From Cryptomeria japonica (lineage: Eukaryota > Streptophyta > Pinopsida > Cupressales > Cupressaceae), in the NCBI RefSeq assembly GCF_030272615.1, contig NC_081407.1:100735897-100799896 (forward strand): DNA of 64,000 bases, written 5' to 3'. Shown here piece after piece: positions 45,461 to 57,719 of this stretch. Position 1 is the stretch's first letter. Each line of letters starts with the position of its first letter. Both the position numbers and the translations under genes were made by a program. The notes under the pieces are model-generated. The model made no database searches. It had not been told where the DNA came from and saw only the letters and a program-made list of their open reading frames with translations.

Positions 45461-48248
45461 ATATGACAGGTGATAAAAGAAAATTTGTGAATATAGAGAG
45501 GTATGATGGTGGTATAGTAAGATTTGGAGATGATAAAGATTGTGTGGTTTGTTGTAGAGGTTCTATTTCTTTTGATGGTAAGCATAATACTGATGATGTC
45601 TTGTATGTTGAAGGTTTGAAGCATAATCTTTTGAGTGTAAGATAGATGGTTGATAAGGGATATAATTTAGAATTCAAGAATGGTAAATGCAAGATTTTAA
45701 ATGCCTCTGGTATGGAGATTGCCTTAGGGGAAAACACTAAAGGTAATATATTTCACTTGAATGCTAGTGAGAAAAGCTGTTTGATTTCTTAGATAGATGA
45801 AAGTTGGTTGTGGCATAGAAGGAAGTGTCATGTTAATTTTGACAGCATGATAAGGATAAGTTCTACTCAAGCTATTAGAGATTTTCCTAAGATTGTGAAT
45901 CCTTCTAATCCAATATGTAAAGATTGTCAGTTGAGAAAGATAACAAGAACTTCATTCAGAAGTAAGTTGTATACATCTAATGGTTTATTGGATCTTGTGC
46001 ATTCTTACTTGTGTGGTCCTATAAGAGTGAGAAGTATGTAGGGTGACAAATATTTCATGTTGTTGATTGATCATTACTTTAGAATGATGTGGGTTACTTT
46101 TCTAAGGAAAAAATTAGAAGCGTTGGAGAAATTTAAGATACTCAAAGCTAAAGTGGAGACAAAGACATGGTTGAAGCTAAAGTGTCTGAGATCTGATAGG
46201 GGAGGAGAATTCACATTTTGTGAGTGATACATTTTGTGAGAAAAATGGAATTAAAAGAAAGATATCTGCTTCTAGATACCCTCAACAAAACAAAGTTGTT
46301 GAAAGTAAGAACAAAACTATTTTGGATGCTGCTAGGACTATGCTGATTGAATAAAATGTTGCACAAACCTTTTGGAGAGAAGTTGTTAGCACTACTATTT
46401 ACACATTCAACTGGGTGCATATAAAAGGTGATTTTAGTAAGACACCTTATGAGCTATGGTTTGGTCATGTTCCTATAGTTAGATATTTCACATTTTTTGG
46501 AAGCAAATGTTATATCAAGTGATGAGGATACAAGAAAGTCTGATGCAAGATGTGATGAAGGAATCTTCTTGGGTTATTCTACTAAGAGAAAGGCCTACCA
46601 GTGTTACAATAAGAGCTTGAATAGTATAGTGGAAAGTACACATGTGAAGGTTGATGAATGTCATGGAAAGCACATCAGAGCATGCAGACATGAATTTGAT
46701 GATCAAGATGTTATTTAAAAGCCTAAGGAGACTGAGATCTTAAAGTAGAATGCTCCGGTAGAGATGGTTAATCTAGATATTATTGTTGCCAATGAATAAA
46801 TTCAAGAGCCTAAGAATTAGAACAATCATAAGAGTCCAAGGTATGTGAGATTGAATCATTCAAAAAATTAGATCATTGGTGATAAAAATAAAGGTGTAAT
46901 GACTAGAAGAAGGATAGTTACTGAAGAGATATGTTTGATTTCAAAGATTGAACCTAAAGATGTTGTTGAAGCATATAAAGTTGAGAATTGGATAAAAGCT
47001 ATGGAAGATGAGTTGAATCAGATTGAGAAGAATAACACATGGGAGCTTGTTCCAAGACCTAAAGATAAGAAGGCAATTGGCACTAAATGGGTATTCTGGA
47101 ATAAACTAAATGAAGTTGGTGAAGTTGTCAAAAACAAAGCAAGATTGGTATGTAAAGGATGTTCACAGATGGAAAGAATTGATTATGAGGAGAATTTTTC
47201 TTCAGTAGCTAGAATTGAAGCTGTTAGATTACTACTTGCATATGCCACTTACAAGAATTTCAAGGAAAATCATATGGATGTTAAGTCAACCTTTTTGAAT
47301 GGTAATTTGGAAGAGGAAGTCTACATTGAGCAACTAGATAGATTTTCATTATGAGATGAAGGAGACATAGTATGAAAATTGAAGAGAGTATTGTATGGAC
47401 TGAAGCAAGCCCCTAGAGTGTGGTATACTAGATTGGATAGGTACTTGATGAAGTTTGGATTTTGTAAAGGTACTGCTGATAGTAATTTATACTTTAAGGC
47501 TAATAACTATAACATTTTGATTGTTGAAGTCTTTGTTGATGACAGTATTTTTGGAGGAGATGATGATTTGAGTATGAAGTTTGTTGAAGATATACAAAAA
47601 GAGTTTGAGATGTCTATGATAGGTGAGATGAAATTCTTTTTAAGATTATAAATTACACAGATTAACAAAGGCATTTTCATTTCTCAATCTATGTATGTGA
47701 AGGAATTGTTGAAGAAGTTTGGGTTAGATGATTCCAAACATGTTGGAAATCCTATGGTGACTGGATGAAAGTTGTCTAAGAATGATGAATCTCATAAAGT
47801 AAATCCGACTTTGTATAGATCTATGGTTGTTGGACTGTTACACTTGACTTAGACTAGATCAGATGTTATGAATGTTGTTTGTCTTTGTGCAAGATTTCAA
47901 GGTGATCCTAAAGAGAGTCATGTTATTGTTGTAAAGAGGATTTTCAAATACTTGAAGCGAACAATTGACTATGGTTTATGGTATCCTAAGAATGATGATT
48001 TCATGTTATGTGCTTGTACTGATGCTAATTGAGCAGGTGATGTTGATGACTATAAGAGCAATACTGGTGGAGCTTTCTTTTTGGGGAAGAAGTTGGTTTC
48101 ATGGTCTAGTAAGAAACAAAATGCTATATCTCTATCTACTACAAAAGGAATACATCGTTGTTGCTAGTAACTGTACTCAATTAGTTTCGATGAAGAAGAT
48201 GTTAAAGGATATTAGAATTTTGTATGATGATCCTATTGTTATATGTTG
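45461..48248 (+). pseudogene. Element E: protease to RNase H, first part
   Basis: It resumes at MTGDKRKFVNIERYDGGIVRFGDDK (protease). GAG-pre-integrase WLWHRRKCHVNFDS and CKDCQLRK follow, then a badly frameshifted integrase (46040-46500). The RT includes [53 protein letters not shown] and FVDDSIFGGDDD. RNase H follows to PIVIC at 48246. Stops at 45643, 45790, 46039 and 47650 sit where C or D have Gln. Clearly dead. Confidence 0.88.
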
Positions 48249-49245
48249 CGGGGTGAACTCACAATACTGGTTCCCACTTTTTGACCAACTTTGACACTTA
48301 GATGAACATTTTGCAAAAAACCTTCACTTTCCGACACCTATAACTTTTAAATTGTTAAGAATTTGAAGATGATGTAAACTAGTGATTTGTAATATCCTTT
48401 TTGTAGATTCTAAATATATTTTTTTCAAATTTTTTTGAATAAAATTTTATTGATTTTTCCATCTCCCTCAAAAGTAGTTTTTTACAGGAAACAACATTTT
48501 TTAAGAGTGATGTGCATCCCGAAACGTATAAATTTTTTTCTATAAATGATAAAAACTTATCTCTTTTAAATTTTGGTTTGTAACATCAATACCCAGGGCA
48601 TGCAGTTGGTTTGATAGTGATATGTTGAATATTTTTTATTTTATTAAGTTTTGAAGTCCGACTAATTATAATTTAGATATAGGTGCACGTTTGAACATAT
48701 AACTTGCCCTATATATATCAAAATTAAGTTTTATTTTTTTTGTTAGAAAGAATACATCAATACTTAGGGCATAGATATTTTTCAGAATTTTTTTGAATTA
48801 GTTTGTTATTTTTCCCAATGCATTGAATAAAGAAGTTCATGTTCGGTGAAAAACCTACATTCATAAAAAATAAAATAAAAATATATTAATAAACTTAAAT
48901 ATATTAAAAATTATACTATTTGGAAAGCTTATAATAAGAACTAAATGCTCAAGAAAACAAAACTTCTAAATGAATTCGTTTGACCCCTCAAAAGCTAATG
49001 TAAAATTGGTTTTTTATCAGCATTTGATAGATGCAAAGGAGACTCCATTGCAAGTATGATTTAGAAGTAGAGAGGTTCTATCCAAGAAATTTTGATCTAA
49101 GAGCCTTTGATCTAACTCTCTTCAATTAATTACTTCAAATGGGACCTCTTAAAGCTTAAATAATTATATTTTCCAAAAAATGTATGATTTCAGCAAAAAT
49201 CAGGATGTACCAAAAAGTGGGAACCAGCTTTGTGAGTTCACCCTG
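48249..49245. mobile_element. Element I: 1-kb DNA element with ~35-bp terminal inverted repeats
   Basis: It splits the RNase H frame of E between the codons of PIVIC and DNSSAI. The left end C(G)GGGTGAACTCACAA and right end TTGTGAGTTCACCCTG continue into GGTTCCCACTTTTTG and its complement: 32 of 35 end bases match. The interior is AT-rich with no coding frame, so it is non-autonomous. If the ends are taken at the outermost C/G, the flanks rejoin with no duplicated base. If taken two bases further in, TGC/TGT would be a 3-bp duplication. I cannot assign a superfamily. Confidence 0.85.
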
Positions 49246-49480
49246 TGACAATTCAAGTGCTATCAATATTTACAAGAATTTAGTACTGCATTAAAAAATA
49301 AAGTATATATCAATTAAGTATCACTTCTTGAGGGAGAAAGTCAGTGATGAAGAAGTCAGATTGGAGTATGTATCTACAAAGGATTAGATTGCAGATATTT
49401 TTACTAAGCTCTTGCATGGAGATACATTTGTCTATTTGAGAGACAAGTTAGGGGTATTTGCCCCTCCTGATGAGAACTAG
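49246..49480 (+). pseudogene. Element E: end of RNase H
   Basis: It resumes DNSSAINIYKNLVLH-like sequence, then VKYISIKYHFL-type and IADIFTKLLHGDTFVYLRDKLGV, ending at the TAG near 49478-49480. Counterparts in C and D read ...KTKHISIKYNFL and ADIFTKPL. Confidence 0.82.
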
Positions 49481-49790
49481 ATGCATAATGATGCATCAAT
49501 CTGGTGGACTTCACAACCTTATCTTCTTATCTAGATTGACGAGTTGGTGCTGCTACTCAATTAGAGTAGTCAGTGTGTGGTTCAGTGTGTGAGTTTATCC
49601 TAGGGGGAGAGAAGCATGATTTGTTTATGTCTTCGACATTGTTGTCAAAGGGGGAGAGAAGCAATGTGAAAAACTGCCTTATTTTTGAAGACTTGTGTGC
49701 ATGATCTTAGGTGGAGATATTGTAGGAGACTGTTGGTGTTGATTTCTTCCTTTGCATTGATTGTTTTCACATTCATATGTTTCCATCAAT
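49481..49790 (+). other. 3' non-coding part of element E
   Basis: No coding signal. It contains an internal TCAAAGGGGGAGAGAAG copy of the purine tract at about 49646-49662, as in D. Confidence 0.55.
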
Positions 49791-49805
49791 GCCAAAGGGG
49801 GATAT
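49791..49805 (+). other. Polypurine tract of element E
   Basis: GCCAAAGGGGGATAT, identical to that of D, directly before TGTTGGATATTGC. Confidence 0.88.
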
Positions 49806-50739
49806 TGTTGGATATTGCTACTGTTAGGATATGTTGTTGTCATTGATGTCAACATATTCCTGTGCTTTGGTGATTACAAAGAGTTGATTTGGTTGGTTTA
49901 TCTATTTGGGATGTTGAATAAACCAAAGATACTTCATTATTTATTGATTTCAGTGATACAAAAGTTTACTTGATCATATCTTTTGATATAGATTAAGGTT
50001 TGGTTTTTCTGTTTAGTGGTTGGCAGAATGTGGTATTTGATCCATTATACTCTAGTGTGATGTAATTTTGAGTTGTGAATTTAGGAGAGTGTTTGGGATG
50101 TTCATGTGTATCTTTATTTCTGATGGCTCATGATTTGGTGCTCAACAAGTTATCTTTCTAGTCCGAGTTGCTACTGTTGAGTGTTCTTGAGTGTTAGCAT
50201 GTTTATCAATGAAGATTTGAATAAGTGGTGTTGGTGCAGCTATTATGGATGGTTCTAACATGCTTGTTGGTGTTTCCTAATCATGTCCTATTTTTTTGGT
50301 GGTCCATATTGATCTTTTGGGTTTGATGATATTCTTCATGTTATACAATATTTTCGGTGGTGTAGAGTATTGCGGTTGATCTTGGGGAGACTTCTGGTGG
50401 CATTGTGAGCTCGAGGATTTAATTTGGGTCCATGATATGTTGTCTATGGCATTGTACTAGTTAGGTGGTTTATTTATGTATCTTGTGATGTAATTTTGTA
50501 ATTAGGTGTTAAGGGTTGAGTCGACCTTGTAGTCAAGGTTGATAATTTGTATAACTAGGTGTTATATTCATGTAATTCGTGTGTCGTGGTTGTCTGAATT
50601 ATTAGAGAGTAGTATACTGTGAACAAGGGAATTCATCTTTTGATGAGGTGTATTAAGTAGAGATTGTTGCAAGGAAGACAAATGAGCTTAACCAAAACCA
50701 TCATTTGGCATTATGAGATGTTATTCTTTTAGTTCATCT
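49806..50739 (+). repeat. 3' LTR of element E, truncated
   Basis: It matches 27833 to about 28795 of the left LTR and then stops at ...TTCATCTTA. The remaining ~360 bases, including the hairpin and LTR end, are missing. Gypsy-related sequence K follows at once. Confidence 0.85.
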
Positions 50740-52289
50740 TATTTTTCTCACTGCGCTTCTTACTTGGGGGTGAAGGTTTTGGCTTGTTGGAATCTAATGC
50801 AACTCGCCTTGTAGTACTCTGGGTCATTCTTCTTCCAGGTTTTGGGATTTGTACAAAGGATTTACTAGGGATTCCTTTGTGTTTCTTTTTACTAGTTTGT
50901 TTAGATGATCCTTCTTGTTTAATTTATTCAGATATAGACTCCTCCTCATGAGTCCCATCTTCATCTAAAGAATTATCTTCGGAGGAACCCTTTGTAGAAG
51001 ATTCCTCTTCCATAGGGGGTCTGGTATCCTCATCATCCTAAGAATCAAAAAATCCAACCCTCTCAATCGTTTGAAATAGACATCCCATTGGGCCTTCTGA
51101 AATTATACAGATGCTTCAACATGTGCTTTTAAACCTTACAAAGTGGTAGGTTCATGGCGTGGGCATTGACCTTTTGCCATGTCTGCAAAAACTCATTGTA
51201 GCTCAATTCCAATGACTCAAACAAGTACAGTTTTGGTAAATCGGTTAAATCCAATAATGAGTAATTAACAAGGAATGATGGGAAAATATCATAATTAGGG
51301 GTTATAAATGACAATGCATTAAAATGATGAAATTGACAAACCCTCCCCCCAACTGAGTGGTTGAGTCATCCACGAGGCAACTCACCATTTGATAATAGGA
51401 AACACAAAATATAAAATAAACTAAGAAAACCAAATTATGAATCACCACGAGTGAGAGAGGAATGTAGCGAGCCCAAATAGGAAGAAGGTACATCAACACG
51501 TCAAAATGATGGAATAAGGTATATCAGGATGGAAGATCTATTGAGATATGAAAGGAAGTAAGGTGGATGGAACAAGTCAAGAGTTATACAACACAGATGA
51601 TAGCAACCATGATCACAACATTGGATATGGGCATTTAGGCAGCAATGATGGAGAGAGACATGGCAAGGGATGCATAAGCAAAAATTGCCAAATATCATAA
51701 AGAAAAGAAACTTGACACCATGGTAAGATGAATGAAGGAAAGAAAATAGAGATAAGACCAAGTATAAACCATAGCAATATGTGCCAAAATAATTCCTATA
51801 AAAAATAGAATAGGAGGAAATTCCAAGGAGGAGGTTCCCAAAAAGAATGAGAGCGGTAGAGCTAAAAGGCAAAGGATGGCTAGAAGTGGTCAAGGCAAGA
51901 AGAAAACCACTAAAAATGGTGGGACCACTAAAGGATAGTAAGAGAGAACCCGGTGAAGTGGAAATTCAATGAGGAGAAAAGGAAAGACAACTCCTATCAC
52001 GAAGAGCAACAAGAGGTTTTTTTTGTCTCGATAGCAGACCACAGGTAACTTGATTTTTGGCCTACCATCGCCTATAGGCATCGGTAACCTGATTCTCACC
52101 TCTAAGATTATTCAGTAGTTAATGTCTACTAGAAACTAGTTTTCAAATGTTAACTATCCAATAACTCCCAAATGTTTTCGCTGTTGGATCTTTTATTGCT
52201 GTTTTTTTTAAATTGTGTTTTTTTTTGGTTTTTTTTTTAATTTCAATTTCTGATGAGACCAAAAGGAATGACTACAAGTTCCTTCATTA
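50740..52289 (-). other. 3' region of gypsy element K, coding status unclear
   Basis: It lies downstream of K pol on the minus strand. 50740-51130 translates (minus, with stops) to charged Ser/Lys/Glu-rich sequence (EEESSTKGSSEDNSLDED, KPKPSPPSKKRS). 51500-52100 gives hydrophobic minus-strand frames and purine-rich + strand frames. None resembles a known protein. It may be a low-complexity extra ORF or 3' non-coding sequence of K. No LTR end is recognisable. Confidence 0.4.
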
Positions 52290-54495
52290 TTTCACTAAAG
52301 AAAGTTTCTTTAGAGAGAGGTTATTTGTATAGTTTCAGGCGATGTCTATTGACAAGAAGAAATCTTCTTTCAAACCCATAGTACAGAGACGTTCAACACC
52401 ATTATCATATATCCTCTCAATTTTGTAAGGCCTGAGCTACCGCATGTCAAACTTTCCTTTGAAATCTTGAAAATGGGAGTCATACAAGAGTGCCCAATCA
52501 CCTAGCTGAAATGACCCATGTCGAATGAAGTGATCATGCCAAAGAGCACATTATTTTTGAACCGTCTCTACATGAAACAGAACCTCCTAGCGCAATTCAT
52601 CCAAAGAATGCAATTGAGCAATGCACTCTCTTTGTGCATAAAAAAGACTCATACCTAACTGAAGTGCAGTGTGAAGAGTCTTCACCTCAAATTTGATAGG
52701 GAGGATAGTCTATTTACCGTAGACAAGTTCATAAGGGGTTAGACCTATGGTGGTCTTCCATATTGTATGATAGGCCCACACAGCTTCAAGGAGCCATGTG
52801 GCCCAATCATGCTTATGAAGAGTAATTGTCTTGGTAAGGATGTTTTCAGTTTCACTGATCATGACTTCTACCTACCCATTCTCTTGAGAATGATATGGCA
52901 AGGACTTCTGATGTCAAATTTCATATTCACGAACCAAAGAAAAGATGAGATATGAGGTCCTTGATCTATGACTATCTCTCGTGGAACTCCATATCCTGTA
53001 AAGATTTATGAATAAAGGAAGTGGGATACCTTTGTATCCCTGGCATATTTTAAGGCAATAACTTCAAACCACTTAGTTACATAATTTGTACACACAAGGA
53101 TATATTCCTTGTTCTTTGATGGTGGGTTAATTAGTCTGACAAAATCTAAGCCTCATTTCTCAAAGGGTTCAATAACTAAGGATGTAGAGGTATTTCATCA
53201 AAGCGTTTGGGACAACCCATATATTAACATTTATCACAATGATGAACATAGTGCTTACAATCCTGGCCAATAGTATCCAATAGTAAGAATCTTGGTAGTA
53301 GTGTGCTGGGAAACAAAATATCCTTTGCAAGGTTCACTATGTCATCCCAAAGTATGTTGAAGACATCATCCTCAGGGACACATAGATGCATGACATTATC
53401 AATTCCCATGTGAAAGAGAAATCCATCAATCCATGTATACTGACCACTGAGTCCAACCATCTTTTGACATTCCCTGGGAGAGAAGTGTGGAGGAAAATGA
53501 CATGTGACAAGATAGTTTGCAATGTCAACAAACCACAAGCTTTTTGTTGAAATGGCAAAAAGAGGCTCATCCAGAAAAGTGTCATCAACTAGTATCGACT
53601 CATCTTGTTGTTGTAATCTAGATAAGAAATCTGCAACAACATTATAATGACCAGGCTTATCAAGTATATTAATATCAAATTATTGAAGCAAAATCAACCA
53701 CCTAATTAATCTACCGATTACAATAGGTTTATTCATCAAAAATCATATTACAGAATTACCAGTATGAACAAACACTTTATCCCTAGTGATATAATGACAA
53801 AACTTGTTGATTGAATAAACAATGACTAAGAATTCCTTTTCAGATACCATGTAGTTTACCTCTACTCTAGTGAAATTTTTGTTGATGTAGTAAAGGGAGT
53901 AGAAAATATTATCTTCTTTTTGTCCAAGCACAACTCTCATAGAACAGTCTGAAGTATCAATGTGTATATGAAAAGGTAATTCCCAATTTGGACCTCTAAG
54001 CATAGGTGTAGTTACAAGTTTGGTTTTAATGGTATCAAAATCTTCTTGACATTCTAATGTCCATGAGAAAGTAACATCTTTGGCTGTAGAGAAAAAAGAG
54101 GTGAGGCAATCTTACTAAAGTTGTGGATGAACCTATGGTAATACCCTGTATGACCTAGAAAGCTTCGAACATCCTTTTGACTAGTGGATGTAGGCAAGTC
54201 CTTGATGATTTGTATCTTTTTGGGGTCTACCTCAATACCCTTAGAAGAAATATAGTGTCCTAGTACAATCCCCTCAGTCATAAGGAAGTGGCACTTTTCA
54301 TGACTCAAAGAGAGGTTAGTGTCAATACATCTCTTAAGTACCTTCTCTAAATTTGCCTTAGCCTCATCATAAGTATTATGATATACAGTGAAATCATCCA
54401 TGCCTCAACACAATTGTATATGAGATCCACAAAAATACTCAAAAATGCCCTTTGAAAGCTAGGAGGGGCATTACATAACCCAAAAGGTAACACAT
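52290..54495 (-). pseudogene. Element K: gypsy pol, second half of RT to integrase C-terminus
   Basis: It begins in RT with YNVLPFGLCNAPPSFQRA and the region of the catalytic box (AWMDDFTVY, canonical YxDD), then HEKCHFLMTEGIVLGHYIS and RSFLGHTGYYHRFI. RNase H (53743-54003) has IHIDTSDCSMRVVLGQ and YYINKNFTRVEVNY. The integrase zinc region (HHCDKC near 53224) and integrase core end (WAYHTIWKTTIGLTPYELVYG, about 52720-52800) follow. Last is the C-terminal block (FQ.FKGK, LRPYKIE, NRHRLKLYK). RT before integrase marks Ty3/gypsy. Many stops. The first half of pol is absent because B sits at the RT break. No chromodomain was seen. Confidence 0.88.
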
Positions 54496-55687
54496 TGTAA
54501 TGGTGTGAAAAGGATGGTGGAGAAATCAAGAGGAAATATTTTCTCTCCTCAAGAAAAGGAGTGAAAGTTTCACAAAACATTCCCTTCAACCTCTCATGCC
54601 CATTACATTTAAAAGAGGGGGAGAATTCACTAGATCCAATCTCAATAGAAAGAGATTGAATGCTAAGTGAATTGATAATGAATTTGGAAAGTGAAATTAA
54701 CCTCTCTTTTAGAATGCAATAGGTTGAATTATGTGATTTAAGACTAAGTGTAAAGGAGATAAAGAAATGACTATAATTTGAGATAGGAATGCGGGATGAA
54801 GTTGTGCACCTAAAATTAGTAGCAAAAGGCTGAGACAAAGATCCCCTACAAGTTTTGGTGAAATTTGTTGGGACCATGTTGAAAGTGCACATGGTCCTCT
54901 AAAAAATCCATGCTCTGAAAAGGGTTTTTCTGCCTCTAAAAATGAAGCCCAAATCTTCAAATACAATCGAGCACCTGCAATCTACACACAAAAAAGAGAG
55001 AAAATGTTGTTGGGATTGGGGGTTTTCCTTCAGGTCAAACCCTGGTTTCAGAATTAACCAAATGATGAAAAGTACTTGCAAGTAATGAAAGTAAATTACT
55101 GAAATGGAATTCACCTCAAGAGAGGATGCAATTGAAATGTTGATAGATTTGTTTGAAAGAATATGTAGAATTATATGTCACAAGAGATCTAATCTTCAAT
55201 GGTTGAATCCTTGACTTGAATGCAACACCTAGCCTTGAAAGGAGACTTGAGAATTCTCAATGCTTGGATGCTTGATTTCACTTAGGATCAAAATTTTCGC
55301 TTAGTGAACTCATATGAACTTCTTGACTTGACTTATGCAAATGGGAGAGAGAATGCATCTTATATAATCATCAATTAGGGTTAATTGACTGATTTTTTGT
55401 AATAGGATGACACAGGGAAACTTTTCCCTTTTTCCAAATGTAGAGGGGGCCCAAAATAGGGTAGGGGCTCAACGCCCAAATCCTAATGGGACAAAGGTGC
55501 CATACCCTTGTTCTACCGTAATGCAAGACATGAAGTAGCATAGGGGAGTGTAGGATGCAAGAAAATACAAGCTTTAGGTAGTGTGAGTGTGTCTTGGGTC
55601 TCCAATCAGGCTTAGGGATTCGTTTCACCAATGTGAAGACCCAAATGTGGTTGAAAATTGCAAGGGTCATAATTTAATGACACTACA
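54496..55687 (-). repeat. LTR of element B (3' LTR)
   Basis: It aligns with the LTRs of A from about 54600 on (for example AGATCCAATC, GTGCACATGGTCCTC, TTCAATGGTTGAATCCTTG, CTTGAATGCAACACCTAGCC). It ends in CACTACA followed by the same TTTAGCCCCCACTTTAG. It lacks most of the CCATGG GC block of A. The left border is uncertain within about 60 bases because the similarity fades at the RT junction. Confidence 0.78.
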
Positions 55688-55703
55688 TTTAGCCCCCACT
55701 TTA
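55688..55703 (-). other. Polypurine tract of element B
   Basis: The minus strand reads AAAGTGGGGGCTAAA, identical to that of A. Confidence 0.8.
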
Positions 55704-56053
55704 GCGGGAGTATAAGAGTATGCCAATACTACCGGTAAAGTACAAGGAAACAAAATTGAAAGACTATCACCACATCAAGGAGCCAAGATACACCAAGCCC
55801 CTAGTGAATTAAGGATCTTATGACATTCATTGACAAAGTAAAAGGGAAGATCAAGAGAGAGAACCATGACTACAAGTAGCAAGCTTCCCCTCATTATGAG
55901 TCATGAAAAGAAAGGATACCAAAAATTACAAAGCAAAGCCAAGTTCACTAAGTAACTTAAAGTATCAAGAAGGAAAAGATGACTGGAGTGTATGCCCCCA
56001 TGTTAAAGAGATCATGCACGCCTTATCAGGTGTGATTGCTTTAAGGTTACATA

Positions 56054-57313
56054 TGTTAGACAACTCAAATAACCAGAGGGCAACTGAGAGGGGGGGGTGA
56101 ATCAGTTGTCACAGGATTACAAAACTTTAAGCATTCAAAACCTTTTTACTGGAAGACATAAACTCAATACCGGAATACATAAACCAAATAATAGAATGAC
56201 TGATATAGTAGTTAAACATAAACATAAATCACATAATAGTTACCATCCATCCATAACACATGACACCAATATTTGTACGTGGAAAAATTGGTAAAGGGAA
56301 AAACCATGGTGGGAAGCCTACCCACAATCAGATAATAGTTCTATAATAAGTATGTGATTACAATATGAGAGGCTTGCACATACAGGAAGGCCAACAACCT
56401 AGAGCACACTTATCATCACAAAAAGGAGCTTCACTAACTACAAAATAAATCCAGACTACAATCTGGAAAGAAGAGTGAACTGCAAAGATAACATCTCCTA
56501 TGCCTAAGTATAGTTCTGGTTAACCTCAGTACTAGAGGCCTTAAACCTCTCTTACCAACCCAATTTGATCACCTATGATTGACCAAAACTTATACATATG
56601 ATTACAACATTATTCACGGATGGACAATCCCATATGCCCATTACCATTACCATTACCATGATCTACAAAAAGATCTTACATCATATTTATACCAACCTGG
56701 GACCTAAATAATTAGGTCAACCACCTAAAAGATAATACAATAAGTTCATAACATAAACCCACAATCCAATGATCAACTAATTCATCTTAGGCCTAAAACA
56801 ATGTAAACCAATCATTAAATCTCATCAGTAATGCATCAAGAACATCCTCCAACACGTTACATAAACCAATCCATAACATAGATAACATGGGACCCAAAAT
56901 AGGTCACCATAAACCAAATCCAACACCACCGATGAGCTAGAAAATTAACAAGATAACCAATATCATCTTGAGAACCATCTAGAAGCTGCACCAACACCAC
57001 TTATCACATGCATCAAAATATCTTCAACAAATCTCTGCCGGTAAAACCCTTACTGGAAACCAAAAGGCTTACTAGAACAAATGATAGATCTTGAGTCATC
57101 AAATCCCAAACCAACTGGCATGATACATATTTGAATAGCATGAATGATAGATCCAAACCAATTCCACAAACCAAAGCACACCAGAGCATACCAAACCAAT
57201 ATCATAATCCAACCACTCTACCAGAACCAACTAGAAACTGGTAAACAACTAGTGTTGCCATCAATGACAAAACATCAATGCAACACATAATCAACTCCTC
57301 CAAATTGCCAACA
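56054..57313 (-). repeat. 3' LTR of element C
   Basis: 1260 bp, TGTTAGACAACTC...TTGCCAACA on the + strand. Hairpin CAACTGA...TCAGTTG around the G run at 56081-56108. TATA-like GGTATAAATAT (minus) at 56683-56693. Confidence 0.9.
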
Positions 57314-57328
57314 ATCTTCCCCTTTGGT
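57314..57328 (-). other. Polypurine tract of element C
   Basis: The minus strand reads ACCAAAGGGGAAGAT beside the 3' LTR. Confidence 0.85.
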
Positions 57329-57719
57329 ATTGATCGCAACAATAGATGTGAAAAACATCCAAGTGCCAAGAAATGCCAAACAAGTCTCCCCCTATGGAAG
57401 ACAACTAGCAATCTCCCACAAAATGATATAGCAATGAAGCTCTAAACCAAACTCCCCTTATGAATATATCTCTGTTAAATTCTAATTTCTCCCCCTTTGA
57501 TTGATATTCTATTAAGCTCTATTTTTCACATATATCACTCCCCCTTTGACAGCAATGCCAGAAGTCTGACATGAACATCAAATAAAATTCATAAATTCTC
57601 TAATTCTTATAGATGACTACCCCTGAGTAGTAGTACTGCCACATCAATCCAAAATGGGTAATAGCTCTGATAATGCATACCAGACTGATGCCAATCAGCA
57701 TCACTCAGGTCTCTTTTGT
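57329..57719 (-). other. 3' non-coding part of element C
   Basis: No coding similarity. It includes a second purine-rich run (minus AAAGGGGGAG) at about 57535-57550, as in D, E, F and G. Confidence 0.55.

Larger units (their letters stand above)
27833..50739 (+). mobile_element. Element E: copia LTR retrotransposon, outermost of the nest
   Basis: The left LTR is 27833-29160 and the truncated right LTR is 49806-50739. Between them is a gag-PR-INT-RT-RH relic on the plus strand, split by element D (30404-45460) and by DNA element I (48249-49245). Gag stops at ...NVCSNH inside the protease motif and resumes after D with MTGDKRKF. The uninterrupted motif would be the usual copia CS.HMTGDK. Many stops and frameshifts make it the most decayed element of the nest, as expected for the oldest. 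Confidence 0.9.
54496..56053 (-). mobile_element. Element B: fragment of an element-A relative (3' LTR plus internal 3' end)
   Basis: An LTR (about 54496-55687) plus 366 bases of internal sequence, both homologous to the left end of element A (1-1520). It is inserted in the RT of K and read on the minus strand. Its inner part is cut by element C at 56054. Its gag and other LTR are not in the window. Confidence 0.78.

Noticed and set aside
51501-52099. Two overlapping hydrophobic minus-strand frames, suggestive of a membrane or envelope protein
   Set aside because: They lie downstream of a dead gypsy pol in purine-rich + strand DNA whose complement gives Leu/Phe by composition. No signal peptide or conserved motif, and a frame change in the middle.
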